Of a stretch of DNA of 64,000 bases, positions 46,386-59,929 are shown piece by piece. Under the pieces are notes generated by a model, which was given only the letters and a program-made list of their open reading frames with translations, was not told where the DNA came from and made no database searches. The stretch is taken from contig JXTB01000294.1 in the NCBI GenBank assembly GCA_002914805.1, positions 323,533 to 387,532 of the forward strand, read 5' to 3'. The position numbers were made by a program, and so were the translations under genes. Within the stretch, counting starts at the first letter, position 1, and every line of letters begins with the position of its first letter. The DNA is from Parasponia andersonii. Lineage: Eukaryota > Streptophyta > Magnoliopsida > Rosales > Cannabaceae.

Positions 46386-47465
46386 ACTGCTTCTTTTTTT
46401 TTTTTTTAATTGGGGTGGGGGGTTGTAAGTGGCACCGTTAAACTGCTTATGGGGAAACTAGGTTACCAGAGATTCAATAATGTAGTTATCCTAGCTTTTA
46501 TGGATCACTAGTTTAGTACAGTATTACTAGTGTAACTGAGTAAACGTACGGGTTTATGCAGGATTAGATTGGACTCTTATCTAGAATTGGATTGAATTAT
46601 GATAATAAGACTTGTATGGAGTGTACGTGGCTAATATATCTGATTAAATAAAAAAATATAAAAAATTATCTGGACACACTTTATTTGAAATATATAGAGT
46701 GAAAATATAGATTGAAAAAAAATATATAGAGTCAAAACAATATTAAAACAGGTGAGACTAATTTCTTTATAAAAAATAGGAAGTAAAAATATTTGAAGTA
46801 AAACATGTGGACCCCATTGATATGGAGAGGGGAAAAAGGAGAAATGGAAATATTTTAACCTATCCTCTGAGTGAGTTGCAATAGTCTTTTCCTAGGGCAC
46901 TATTTTGTTCCTTAATAATTTTATATTCTCTTTCTTTCCACACTAAACATGGAATTGGGCTTAAATAGTCCAATCCAGCCCTTTCCTTTCTGGTGCGTCG
47001 GATGCCCGATTTGTAGGTAAAATTAAATTAGACTAGTACCAGTTCTAGTTTGGTAGTACGTGGGATTGGACTAAATAAAAAATAAACATATAAGGAACAC
47101 AGATAGGAATGGCAACATGACAGTTCATTGACGATGATTTTCAATTATCATTCCCATACGTAAAAGATCAATCGCAATATCATAACCACTTTAATAATAA
47201 TTTTTTACATACCGAAAACAGATTGATGATGATTTTTAATTATCATTCTCATCTGTAAAGATCAATCCCAGTATCATATTCACTTTATTAATAATTTTTT
47301 ACATATAAAGGATGATGATTTTCAATTATTATTTTGATTGTAAAAGGTCAATCGAAATATCATACCTATTTTATTAACAATTTTTTACATATTGAAACGT
47401 TACGTATTGACAATGACAAAATTAGATAATCTTTTCAATACTTAAGGGACTACCTGTGTGACTCT
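46386..47465. other. Intergenic region downstream of SAG101-B
   Basis: It contains the 3' UTR, AT-rich spacer and a three-copy repeat at 47,130-47,400. No gene is recognised. Confidence 0.5.
47130..47400. repeat. About 90-bp tandem repeat, three diverged copies
   Basis: Copies begin near 47,130, 47,224 and 47,311 with GA(C/T)GATGATTTT and end with AATTTTTTACAT. They differ by scattered substitutions and small gaps. Confidence 0.75.
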
Positions 47466-47921
47466 CTAAAAAAGAAGAACCGAGAAGTTGGACAAAATAT
47501 GGACTCGAATGACGCAGCCATCTTGATTAAGATTTTCAAGCCCATATAGAGCCTTGTATTGAAACCTTCTCACTGTGATTATCTCGGCTTCTAGCTTAGC
47601 GCTAGCGGCGCCATTACAAGGGGTTTTTCCAGCGGAGTTGTCATTGGGATTAAAGGCGCGAACTTGGACATTCTTGAATCGGTGGATCCGATCCACCATT
47701 GAAGAATGACTTCAACAGCTTATGACTGCCAGCTCTACACCTCTCTCTTGGTATTTTGTAATCCATTTAAGGCTTGATTTTGTGGTGCTTTCATTTTGCA
47801 CATAAGGTATTTGATTAATTTCCTACGAGAGTCTACTACTACAGTTATACATATAAACCCCTTTATGTGATCGGCCGGCACTCGAGCTGGTTGCAGTGGG
47901 TTTTTGACCGTGCTTTCAAGC

Positions 47922-49192
47922 ATGGCCGATGAAATTTTAGGCCACTATGACCTATTTTCTTTTCACAAAAAGTATGATAAGAATGAATTTTCCGGTAGTG
48001 TGATTAAGAGTACGAGTAATTCTTCAAATCTTAGAAATCCTAGTATTTCGTTTGCTAAGGTAATAGGGAATTTCAATGCTAATTCTTTGAATGATAGTTC
48101 TAAGATGTTGAATGGTTTTATAGATGGTTTAAAATCTCCTTTAATTGATCGCTCTAACGATGTTGCAATAGTCTCTCAACCTACTTTGAAAGGCAATTAC
48201 TTGTGTGTTAAGGTCAATAAAAAGGTATTACGAGACAGTCTCTCAACCTACTTTGAAAGATAATTACTTGTGTGTTAAGGTCAATAAAATGGTATTACGA
48301 GCGTCAATTCTCTTTTATTAGATGTGTTTTTCCGTCTAAGGGAGATGCTCCATGGAAGCTGGTTGATCTCCATATGAAGCTCTAATCCTTATGGAATTTG
48401 CTTCCCTCGTGGGCGTTGATTTCTCTTGGGAAAGATTTCTTTCATATCTTGTTGAACTCGAAGGAAGGAAAAAAACCATGTTTGGCCTTTTGGTTTATTG
48501 AATCTTAAGCCTGGAGTTCTTAGGTTGCAGCCTTGGCATCCGAACTTCAATACCAACATGCAACATTCTACAAATACTCATATTTGGATTAGATTTTAGT
48601 ATTTATTCGGATAAGCTTATCTATTCTGATTTAGCTCGTGGAGTGGGAGTACTCATTAGATTTGATGAAATGACCTTAAAACATGATTTTGGCCACTTTG
48701 CAAGGATTCTATAGATATTGATTTGTCTCAGCCTCTTTCAAATTTGCTCATGTTTAAGGTAAGGGAGGATTGTTTGTTCATTCCTTTATCTTATGAGAAT
48801 TCACCAGCTTTTTGCTTGTCATGCACTACTATTGGTCATTCTACTGCTACTTGTAAACGTGGGGTTAAGGCCTCAACAGAAACCAAGGATAATGATTTTT
48901 TTTAAAGAGTGGTATTGGTCACGTTCACATAAACCAGCCACTAATTCACCAACAAAGGCTACTGTTGTGCATGTTCATAACTTTTTTTTCAGTTTTGAGA
49001 AAAGATCTTGCTGCGGAAGGGAAAGCTGACAAAGTTGAAAATGGCATGAGGAATAAGAATCTATGGGCTGATGAAGTCCTTGGTGACGATCATATTGATT
49101 CGCCTAGTGTTAGTCAAACAGTTCATCTACACTCTTCTGATAATCTTTCTAGTAAGATAGAGGATTTAGATCCAAAGCTAGTTTTTGGTTAA
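47922..49192 (+). pseudogene. LINE ORF1 remnant (DUF4283 plus zinc knuckle)
   Basis: It starts MADEILGHYD. A broken DUF4283-type stretch follows (APWKLVDLHMKL, ISLGKDFFHILLNSKE). A complete CCHC zinc knuckle, CLSCTTIGHSTATC, lies at about 48,820-48,865. The frame is broken near 48,238 by a 67-bp tandem duplication, and again by later stops. The product would have been the RNA-binding chaperone of the element. Confidence 0.7.
48171..48304. repeat. 67-bp tandem duplication in LINE ORF1
   Basis: GTCTCTCAACCTACTTTGAA begins at 48,171 and again at 48,238. Because 67 is not a multiple of three, the duplication shifts the ORF1 frame. Confidence 0.9.
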
Positions 49193-49375
49193 AAAAAAAA
49201 AAGATAAGGATGATAACAATATCAATGTTGCGCCTAACCCTATTAGTAAAAAGGATATAAATGTCTCTATTCAAGATATGTCTGATGATTCTAGTATGAC
49301 ATGAGTTACTTCTAGAAGGGCAAGATCATTAATTTCGGTATTATATCTTTGGGTTACTCAGCGACTTGTTTCTAA

Positions 49376-51372
49376 ATGAAGATAATTTTCTGGAATTGTA
49401 GAGGTATTTCTAACAAGAATATCCAAGTTGCTCTTAGAGACTTTTATTTTCGTTATAGACCAAATATAGTGTGTTTGGCTGAGCTGTTTTGTTCTTTTGA
49501 TGCTATTTCTGATTCATTTTTGGCTGATCTTAATTTGAGTTTGGTTTGTACTAATAAGGTAGATATTCCAAGTATTTGGATTTTTTCTTCAATTAGGCTT
49601 CAATTGTCAGTTGTCTTTTGTAACCGCTCTTAACTATCAATCTTAATGTTGTGGTGGGTTTGGTAATGATTCGATATTCATTTGTCTATAGTGCTTCATC
49701 TTATTCTTCCATGGGGGATTTATAGAGTTCCCTTTTAGACATGGCCACTCCTCTTTAGTGTGTTATGGGTGATTTTAATGTTGTATTGGGCTCTCATGAG
49801 ACTACTGGTATTACCTACTCTATTTTTTATTCTGAATTTACTAGTTTCTTGTCTATCTCTTCATTAGTTAATTTGGATACTAGAGGGGCCTTTTACACTA
49901 GAGTTAATAAGGGAGCGAGAGGTCTTGTTCTCTCCCATTTGGATAGGGCCCTGTGTTCTGGATTTTTCAACCTTTGGTTTTCTCTGTCTTGTAGTACTTT
50001 GTCTCAACTTTATTTTGATCACTAGCCTCTCATTCTTTTGGAGAGGGATTTAGGATTTTTTCATCCTCGTCCCTTTCGTTTCCTGAATGTTTGGGACGAG
50101 GACCCCTCATTTTTGGACTTGGTTTCTAGTGTTTGATCTTCTTCAGTTTCTAGTTGTCCTACTTCTTGTCTCTTTAAAAAAACTCAAGCTTCTCAGAACT
50201 TCTTTTCGTACTTGGAATTGGAAGGTTTTCGAGATCTATCTTACAGAGTTAACAAAGCTACTGATAGGGTTACAGAGATTCAGAATAGGTTGCAAGTTGA
50301 TGACTTTTTGGGGACGTTTTCCGAGAAGAGGTAGATGCTTTGGTTACTGTTGATAATGCCTTAAACTTGAAAGATTTTTTCATGAGAGATAAGTATCAAA
50401 TTAAATGGCTAGAATGAGAGGATCGGAATATTTCTTTTTATCATGTGACTCTTAAAAGGTGTAAAGATAATAAATCTTTATCTTCTCTAATGATTGATGA
50501 TGAGGTTGTGACTAACCCAGTTTATATTGTTGCTCATATTATTGATTATTAGGTTTCTCTATTGTCTATATTGTCTCATTATTCATGTAATTTTTCTATT
50601 ATTCATGAACATGTTTCCTATTTGGTTACCCACTGAATAATACTGCTTTGTTGTGCCTTCTACTTGAGTAAAAAGTTCAAACTGTAATTTTTGATATGGA
50701 TTCTTCTAGTATGCCAGGACCGGACAGATATACTGGGAACTTTTTTCATTCTTATTAGTCTATTGTAGGCGACGATTTTGTTTCCACAGTTCAGGAGTTT
50801 TTTCACACCAGTAAGATGTTTTCTTATTCCAAAAGGTTAATAAGGCAAATAAAATGGAGCAGTTCTTGCCCATAGCTTTGGGGAATTTCTTTTTTAAAAT
50901 TATCACTAAAATCTTTGCTACCAGATTGGATCCTATTGGTTCTCGAGTTATTTCTTCAAACCAATTTGTTCTTGTCAAAGGTTGACAAAAGGGTGATTAT
51001 ATAATGGGAGCCTCGGAATGTCACAATTCTTTGGATAATTCTACTTTCGGTGTCATGTTACCTTAAAGATTGATATTTATAAGGGTTCTGACTCTATTAG
51101 TTGGTCTTTTGTTCTAGAGGTTTTTTGGTCCTTTAGCTTTTCAACTACTTTCACTTACTAAGTTTTAGCTAATTTTAGTTTGGCTCTCATTTTTGTGCTA
51201 CTTGATGAGGTTCCTCATGGCTTTTTTTCTTATTCTTGAGGAGTCAAATAAGATGTTCCTCTTTCTCCTTTACTTTTATTTCTTAGTTGAGAACTTTTTA
51301 AGTCATTACTCGGCCTATTTATTCAGTTCAAGAGCTATTGATTCTATCTCACCATCTCGTGGTTGTAAAATT
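49376..51372 (+). pseudogene. LINE ORF2 5' part: endonuclease and RT
   Basis: MKIIFWNCRGISNKN at 49,376 carries the apurinic endonuclease Asn motif. CVMGDFNVVLGSHE at about 49,760 holds the second catalytic site, and LSHLDRALCS and FDH.PL follow. RT phrases are MPGPDRYTG near 50,712, LGNFFFKIITKIFATRLDPI near 50,880-50,935, and VPLSPLLL near 51,260. The frame is interrupted by stops. Homology ends near 51,370 at SPSRGCK. Confidence 0.75.
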
Positions 51373-51379
51373 CTAAATT

Positions 51380-53750
51380 TTGTAAAGGTAATTAAGTAAT
51401 TTTAATTCAAAGGTATTTTGATAATATTATAATTTTGAATTATTTAAAATTAAATTATTGGTGTTGAATTTAGACAAGATTAAGTTTAGGTGCATTTGGG
51501 ACAAATGTATAATTAAGGAGGGACTAAAGTGAAAGAATCTTTTTAAAATTGTGGCCAAAGTGGAATTTCATGAACTTTTTTTTCGGTCGAATCAGATTAA
51601 GCCACGTGTCCCACTGCTATAATTTCTGAAAATTGTATATAAACCCCCTTTTTCTACTTTCTTCTTCACCAAAGTCCCTAAGACTCCCACCTCTGCAATT
51701 GTTCACCCGAAGCTACTCTGACCACTGTACCGCCCAACGTGCCATCCCGCGTCCTTGCCTAACGAAGCAGCACCAGCCAATGCCACCGCGCCTCGCCAGA
51801 GAAAAAGCACTCCGAAGTTCGTGTCACCGGAATGATTTTTTGCATGCCGTTTTTTCCTCCAACGTCCGATCATCTCACCACTACCACCATTGGACTTGTC
51901 TCAACTCCAGCTTTCATTTCCGACCACTCTCAGCCTCTAACTCGGCTGTGGTGAGAAATTGACTACTGTAGCAATATTTTAATATTTAATTTTTGTGGTA
52001 TTTTCGTAATTATTTTAGAATTGAGTTATTTTTCCCGAGAAAATTTTACCACGTGAAAGAGGAGTTTGAAACATAAATCTCATGATTTTGAAGTATTAAA
52101 ATGGTAACCGGAAGATCGTTAATTATCGGGATAAAAATGTGGTATTTTTCTAATTATTTTTAAAATGTGATATTGTTATAATTTTCAGATTTTTGAGCAC
52201 ATTTAATGTTCAGGATCTCAAAACTGAGTACTGACTTCGAATTTGGACCCAATGAGGTCGGGACATGATGTTTGATATAAAATACCACTATTTTCCGAAG
52301 TGGCACGAAAATTGAGAAAATAGCTCGTGAATTACATCGTGTTGCGTGCCACGGACCGGTTCCGTACCGGGACCCGTTTTCGACGAACTTTATATCTAAC
52401 TCAATGTTTTTTGGTGTTCTGAATTCAGTGGTAATCTCTGTTTCTCAATCCAGGACTCCGTTTGAAAAGTCAACTTTTCAAGTGAACGTGACGAGATTCA
52501 AAAACAACTGTCCGAATAACCCGGTGATCAATTGAGGATATTTCGAGTGTCATTAGCTCAACATAACTACTATTTTGAGATAGGGGATTCAAAATATCAT
52601 TGTTTTCTATTTTTTTTTATTAAAATTGGAATTTATTTTGAAAAATAAAATTTTGTGAGTTTATTAAATTGAATTATTTGAATAATTATTTTAATGAACT
52701 ATGAATTTGTGAAATATTGTGGACTACTCTAGATATTTTTACATATGATTTTGTACAAATTTTATATTTGGGATTTGGTAAAACCATAGAAACTGCACTT
52801 TTGGATTTTTAAGTACAAAGTGAATTTTTAAATAAAAATCAGAGCATGTCTAGAATGTTAAACCACTGCGTGGTTGTTTGAGACTCCATATATTGTACAT
52901 TTCATATGATCATGCATGAGAGTCGTCTTAGGCATCACGGTATTGTAGTAGGTGGACTAGTACACCCGCCTTCGGTGAGAGCCCATAAACCTGCGCGGGG
53001 TTTGTATTCTGACTATCTCCATTTGGTAGGCGTAGGCATTCGGTGCCCCTCCGGTTCGGTAGGATTAGACACATGGGTGTCCCTCTGATTTCCAGAGATT
53101 GATGTCAGGCAAGGAGCACTCAATACATGTAGTATAAGCTACTCTAGTCGTGATGAGAGGATGAGAGCTCATGTGATGTATTGATTTATGTGATGTGCAT
53201 TATGCTTATTTTATTTAAGACTTTTATATATTTTGACTTGGATATTTGGTTTTGGTTTTAGTATAGTTTTCTTTAAATGGTTTAAATCCTTAATACTTAT
53301 AGAAATATTTTCCAGTATTACTAATCATGCAGATGTTTCGAGAATTATACAAAGATTTTTCCAAAAAGAGAAATTGGGTCATCTACTGGGCAATTTATGC
53401 TCACCCTTCCTATTTTCTCTACAAGTGGTGGCTAGTGTAACTTTGACGATCAACAAGCGGAATAAGATACTATCTTTTATTCGTAGTTTGTGACTTCGTA
53501 ATGCTAGGAGTGTGAATAGACTTATGATTAAGTCTTGTTAAATAAATGGATATTGCTAGCACTCAAATTAAGTGTGTTACTTTGAATATGTCTGTAAACT
53601 ATATATGTCATACTAGTTTGATGTTGAGGTATGAATGATGATGCTCAGTGAACTATCTGAGAGTTTGGTTTTTCTAATAATTTTTCAGTCTATATTTATT
53701 GGTGACTATGAACTGTGGGATAAGTCCACTGGTTGGAATTCACAATACTT
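51380..53750. mobile_element. LTR-like insertion nested in the LINE
   Basis: About 2.3 kb of non-coding DNA separates two RT motifs that are normally adjacent (SPSRGCK and the YMDD region). It starts with a TGTAAAGGTAATTAAG-type sequence, has a TATATAAA near 51,638 and a GC-richer 'ttcggtgcccctccggttcgg' zone near 53,037. This resembles a gypsy-type solo LTR or a LARD. I found no clean terminal TG...CA with target duplication, so ends and family are uncertain. Confidence 0.4.
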
Positions 53751-53799
53751 TTTTTAAAAAAAATTCCAATTTTAGTGAAATTCCCTTTCTGCCACTACC

Positions 53800-55850
53800 A
53801 TGGGATTTGGGTCATGATAGTGGTAAAAGTGCTTTGACTCATTTTTTTTATATGGATGATGTGCTTATTTTCTATAGAGTTTCCCCTAAGAATATGAGAG
53901 CTATTCACTCAATCTTTGAGTTGTATGGGTCTCTTTCCAAATAACTGGTTAATTGAGATAAGTCATGTATCTACTTTGGTAAGGGTATTTCCTCTACCAG
54001 AGTTAGAGATTTTCTCTCTATATGTGGTATGAAGCAAGGTGATGAATCATTGCAATATTTGGGATTCCTTTATTTGTGGGTGTTCCTCGACAAAGGTGGT
54101 TGATTCATTAGATGGATAGTTTGTTGGCTAGATTTCGTTGGTGGACAAATTTATCTCTTTATTTGGCTGGCAGAGTAGCTTTGGTAAGTTCTATCATTTA
54201 TGAATCACTTTTTCATTCTTTTCAGATTTATAAATGACCAAATTCTTTTTTACGCAAAATGATGAAGGTGATTCGCAATTTTATTTGGTTAGGGTTCTAC
54301 GCTATAAAAGAAGCTAGTTCAAGTTTCTTAGAAGAAATGTTGTCATCCTAAGGAGAAAAGTGGTTTAAGACTTCATGATTTATCTCTGCTTAACAAAGTC
54401 CTACTTAAAAAGTTCGCTTGGAGAATATTGGCTGTTGATTCTGATTTATTCATCTATCTTTGTGCTCATTTCTTTTGAGGTAATGATGATTTCCGATATC
54501 AGATTAAATCCTCAATTTGGACTAGACTTCATCCTATGTGTAAGGATTTGTGTGAAGAGTCTCGTTGTTTAGTTGGTAGACATTCCAAGGTCAAGTTTTG
54601 GACTAATAATTAGTTGGGTTCCCTATTAATTAAGTTAATTTCTTCTCCTATGGTTCTCACTCCTCTTTTGGAGAATGTAATAGGCGATCTTTTGACAAAC
54701 TCGGGTTGGTCTCCTCTTTCTACTTTTAAAAATTACTTTTCGGCCATTGCTGTTACTATTAAGTCATTTGTGTGTTTAGATAGTCTGGATACCTTGTTCT
54801 AGATAGGTTCTCTAGATAGTTTGATTACCTATTCTGATGTATATATCTCAATTTATGGATCTGCAGATATTTATTCTTGGAAAAATCAGATTTGGTCTTC
54901 TTTAATCCATCCTTCAAGATCAGTTTTACTTTGGAAAACTCTTCATGATTGGCTTTCTACTATGGCTTCATTGATGAGACAGGGTTTTAATCTCCTGTCT
55001 TGTTGTTACTTTTTTCGTTCTTCCATAGAGGATTTGTCACATTTGTTTTTCTATTATTCTTTTACTGAGCAGCTTTGGTCAACTTTATCATCCACCTTCC
55101 ACAATCTTATTATTCTAGATGGTACTATCGTGGATCTTTGAGATAAAATTCAACATTGTTCTTTGAGTCCACAACTTTGTTCTTAGTGGAAAGTTGATCT
55201 GACTTCTAGCTTTTGGATTATTTGGAATTATCAGAATTTGGCCCTTTTCGAGGATAAGAAGCCTTCCATTACTTCTGCATTAGTACTCTTATAGCGTTTT
55301 ACTAAAAGGTTGAGCCTCTGGTTTTAGGTAATATGTTTAATTTTATGACAGAGCTTATGATTTTGAGGGAGTTTTATTCTAAGGGTAGGCCCCGAAATGT
55401 ACCTAATATTATTAAAGTTGTCTGGATGCCTCCTCATTCCTAGATTAAGATCAATACTGATAGTTCTGCTTTTGGTGCTCTGGATTTTTCTGGGTGTTGA
55501 GAGGTGTTTAGGACCTATTGTGAGTTTGTTCGAGATTATTTCTCCATTCCTTTGGGAATATGTTATGCTTTTGAGGCTGAGTTGGCAGCAGCAATTTTTG
55601 CGATTGATTTTCTTTAGAAATATAGTTGGAAGCGTCTCTGGTTGGAGAGTAATTTCATTTATGCGATTTTTATCTTGATGTATCTTTCTTTAACAGTTCC
55701 TTTTCAATGGAGATCAGCTTGGTCTAGGGCTTTGGGATATATTACTCTTATGGATATCATCGTGACCTATATTTATTGTGAGGGTAATCGTGTTGTTGAT
55801 TATTTGACTTCTCGAATACCTTCAATAATCTGTCCTACCTAGTGGTAGAC
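53800..55850 (+). pseudogene. LINE ORF2 3' part: RT YMDD box to RNase H
   Basis: LTHFFYMDDVLIFYRVSPKN at about 53,835 holds the RT catalytic YMDD, with DKSCIYFGKGIS downstream. A LINE-typical LRLHDLSLLNKVLLKKFAWR is near 54,365. An RVT_3-type RNase H stretch (KINTDSSAFGALDFSG, AFEAELAAAIFAIDFL, CEGNRVVDYLTSR) lies at 55,445-55,830. Several stops interrupt it. Confidence 0.75.
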
Positions 55851-56609
55851 CGCTCTTTCTTGTATTTATTCTTTTGTTTATGATGATTGTATTATAAAAT
55901 CTAGTTAAAGGTTTCGCTAATTTTTTTGCTCTTTTTGGTTTTTGTTCTTGTTTTTAGCCATTGAGAGGTCAGGTTCATGTTTCCTTTTATCTAGGTGTAA
56001 TTTCTTCTTCTTCTTCTTTCTATTTTATTTCAGTTTCCCTTGAAAAAAAAATAATGGAAATGTAAGAAAAAAAAATTAAGATAAAAATTGTAATTTTTTT
56101 TCGTAATTGATAAAACACTAAATACAATTATATACAACATAATTTTCAAACTCTAAGATTCAAATATATATGTATATTGAACTCTCTAAACTCATTATTT
56201 TATCAAAGATACATTAATATAAGTAGTATAAAATTAAATACATATTTGTATATATAATAATTTTTAATGTATATATATAAATCGAGATGGGTATAATGCA
56301 AATTATGTTAATACTGTTTCCGCATTATACTCGTACTCGCATATTAACTGTTTAGTTATTCCTCACCTAAGTCATTTTCTCTACTTTACCGATTTTTCCC
56401 CTCCTATTCAGATTCAATAATCATAAATACTTGTAACCATATGTTATATTATCGTCCTTATACATGTAACCCCATTATGTAGTAATATATCATATAAAAG
56501 ATTTGTGAGACCCATTTTGCTCGAGAAATGGGAGTAAAATAAACGGAAAAGGCAAAGTGTATAATCCAGTTTTTATTGGAAAATGACTAAAGAAGAGAAA
56601 AAGACCACT

Positions 56610-57850
56610 TTTTTTTATAAGGATACTAAGAGGAAAACCTCTAGTAATTTATTAAATTAAAGAAAAATTACAGAAGAAAAGTACCTAACTCAAGGGAAGA
56701 GAATAAAAATAACTGAAAAAACTAATGTCCCGGGAGAAATCAAATAGTTGTGCCAAAACACAACTATTAATTTACCCTCCTAATAATGCCTCATTAAAAA
56801 TCTTTTTGTGTAAAACCCAGGGGGAGAAACCACAAAAAGGAAAAAAGAGCACATTATGTTACACAATAGACAACTAACAAAATTGAAAATTACATCAACC
56901 TAAAAAATCCTTGTTAAAAGCCTCGTGAATAAAAAGGGGAGCAGAAAACTACCATGTTTGGGATTGGATGCTCGGAGTCCTAGAAGCTAATAGATCAACC
57001 ACGACATTCCTTTCACGGAAGATATACGAAACGTAAAAAGACTTTTGAGAAATCAGATTGATACAATAGAGCCAAATAAGTTTCCAACGCTAAGGAATAT
57101 TTGAAGAATGAGACTTGAGGAGCGAAACCAAATAAGCTAAATCACTTTCAAGCCAAAGTCTTTTCTAGCCAAATTCCCACGCATAGAAAATTTCATGAAT
57201 AGCAGCCACCAGTTCAACTTTAAAAGTATAAGGTATACCTAGAGGAATAACAAATCTGCCCTTATAAAAACTTCTTGAAGTATAGAAAACATACCACAAC
57301 TAGCCAAACCTGGAGATCCATAAGTAGCGCCATTAGTGTTTACTTTCAACCAACCTACAAGAGGGAGATGCCACGAAATTTCAATAACCTTAGGTGCCTT
57401 TGGAAGTTTTAAATTGACATGAAGATATTTCAAAATGTTCAGCTCATCTAAAGAATTTTTCATAAAACTCAACCCAATACCATTTGATTCTCGTACCGCA
57501 TGCTAAACGAGTGTGATGGCAGAGTGAATGGAGGTAAACTCATTATTAAAAAATAACTTGTTTCGTGAAGTCCAAATGACCTAAATAGTAGTAACAATAG
57601 CTGTTCACCCAAGTTGCATTAAATTATTACTAAAATTAGCTTAAAAAGAATCTAACTAGAGATTAATAACCAAGCCATCAAGCTGAATACAACGTAGGAA
57701 AGCTAAGAAAATAACACCCCAAAGACGACTAGCAAATTCATAAGAAAGAAAGAGATGCTCAGCATTTTCCTCATTCTGGAAACAAAATGACAACAAAAGG
57801 GTAAAATGAACCCTCTACGTATTAGATTCTACGCTGTAGGAAAAGACCAC
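56610..57850 (-). mobile_element. LINE 3' fragment, minus strand
   Basis: Read on the minus strand, 57,850-57,500 gives a zf-RVT-like end (ENAEHLFLSYEFASRLWG) and 57,400-56,960 gives an RNase H-like domain (SWHLPLVGWLKVNTNGATYGSPGLASCG, shown in part). A T run at about 56,610-56,618 would be the poly(A) tail. It is a separate insertion from the plus-strand LINE to its left. Stops show it is inactive. Confidence 0.65.
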
Positions 57851-58339
57851 TTTAAATCATTCTCTATTTAAATTAGAGTAAAGTGCCCCATTTCATTATT
57901 CTTTGGATCAAAATAGTTCATTTCTAAAGTTTTTATTCTATCCTCTCATAAAATTATCTCTCATTTTTTAACACTAAACAAAAAACTTGACAAAATAGTC
58001 GAGTCCATTCCTCTCATAATGGGCACTGAACGCAACTACAAAACTAGTGCAATAAAACGTTTAATAGAGTTTCATTTGCTCACTTATTTTTTTATCTGTG
58101 GTTCTCATAAGAAAACCAACTATGGATTTGGCATGTTACAAGGCTGAGAATAAAAATATTAGTTCTTGTATTAGAAGGTTCAAAATTTTGTGTTTCGAGT
58201 GCCCAAAAAAAAAAGGAAAAAGAAAAGGAAAAGAGTGAAAGAGAAAGAGAGAGAGACAAACCCTTTAGCAAAAAGAGGTGAAAGTTTCTTTCTTAACCCA
58301 CCTCACTTGAGGAGACACCTTTGTTAGAAAAAAAATTAT
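57851..58339. other. Short spacer between transposons
   Basis: AT-rich, with A and GA runs near 58,206-58,256. Nothing recognised. Confidence 0.4.
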
Positions 58340-59303
58340 TGCAGGTAATAATAGATCTAGAAATAAAAATACAACAATACTCTGTTATAACATCTGATGT
58401 AATAAATTATTTAACTACAACTTGGATGGTAACAATTATCATAAAAATAAATTAAATAATGTAACAAAAATAATCACAATTAATTTACTATAATAATAAT
58501 CATGATTATAATGACCAAAATAACAAATGAGTTTAAGGAAACCAAACTGAGTATTGTGTTTCATACAATTTTCTTAAAACAGTTACGCCGCCTCACTAAG
58601 GTGCTTAGAGCAATATCAATAGTGTTTGTTTCTCAGGATAAAATGGTTCATGAATAGCAACGTCACACTAATTTGTTACTTATAATGAACTGAACAGTGA
58701 CTAAACTTTATCACTAGAACTTAAGAGAGCTCGATTACACCGAAAAGAAAGAACTCAAACTTTTTAACTACAAACTAACTATTTCTTAACTGCCACAGAG
58801 AGAATATGGAAAAAAAGAATAAGATAAGTAATGTTTTTTTATGGATGTAAAAGTGAAGGAGAAGATCTCATTTTATAGTGTTTATAGGGGAACCAAGCCA
58901 TTAGTATCTCATTAATATCGCTGAAAATATTTTTCTGTTACAACATAAGAGCCCGTTAATATGACTGAAAAATGTTTGTCTGTTATAATATATCAACAAT
59001 AGCCTATTAATATGGCTGAAAAATGTTTGTGTGTTACAATGTAACAACAACAACCCATTATATGGTTGAAAACTATTTGACAGTTACAACATAACAACAG
59101 AAAAGATTTTTGGCTTTTATTTCAGCTTTATGAGGCTAAATAATAGTCCAAAATAAATTTTATAACTCTAGTATATTATAAATCCAATTCTAGAACCTTC
59201 TCACTTTAGGTTTCAATTTCTCATTCACTCAAACTCTATTTTAGGCATTGTCATACCTTAAAATGGCTATTTACAATGGTTTTCTAAACCATTTTTTCCA
59301 ACA
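58340..59303 (-). repeat. 3' LTR of the minus-strand Copia element
   Basis: About 964 bp. On the minus strand it starts TGTTGGAAAAAATGG and ends TTATTACCTGCA. Next to its start is the purine-rich TTATGTGGAGAAT, a polypurine tract. The partner LTR is not in the window, so the left edge rests on the TG at 58,340. Confidence 0.6.
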
Positions 59304-59929
59304 ATTCTCCACATAAATGAAATTGACGACCTAAGACTCGACCGACATGGTGATAAAATTCGATAGTCCAAACCTATATAGGATAGGCAGGTGTTACCTT
59401 TTGAACTTTCCCTTGTGAGAATATGTTTACTTCACTAACTAAACAGTAGATTTGATGTCCTTGAACTGTTCTGTCATTTGTGTAAATGATAGTGTATCTC
59501 ACACAGGAATCTTCTTGACACTTTTTCAGTTCTCACTATTATGTTCATTTTGGCCATGAACATACGCCTGGTTCTATAAGAGTTTAATAAGAATTACGCC
59601 CTAATAATTCCCTTAGAAATGGCTCTACTTCTCTCTCATATAAGTTATCTCTTAATTAAGAGTAACCTGCATTACTCTGCTCGAAACTCTATTTTTGACG
59701 TATAAGAATCATTAAAAGCATAGCTTAATCTTTCGTTTTACAGGCATCACTGTTTCATCATAAGAATGGACACGTGGAAAATCCCTATAGTGATCCAACA
59801 AAGTTTTTACAATTTAGTTATCTCTTTTGGACCTAGATCTTGGGATCTCCGATCAATTAGATTGGGTACCCACTATATCGACCTATTCTTTCATGGGATT
59901 TAAACTCATTCCTCTCGATAACTTTTCAA

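Larger units (their letters stand above)
47470..56050 (+). mobile_element. Decayed L1-type LINE with a nested insertion
   Basis: A plant L1-type LINE in order: ORF1 from about 47,922, endonuclease from 49,376, RT from about 50,700, then an interruption (about 51,380-53,750), the rest of RT with a YMDD box at about 53,852, and an RNase H-like domain near 55,450-55,840. The 3' end is a T-rich stretch and an A run at 56,042-56,051. Many stops and shifts show it is inactive. The 5' boundary is a guess from where the unique spacer ends. I did not find a target duplication. Confidence 0.8.

Noticed and set aside
47466-47699. Minus-strand 77-aa open frame at the left edge of the LINE
   Set aside because: No recognisable domain, and it lies in what appears to be the LINE 5' leader. 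It was kept out for lack of support.
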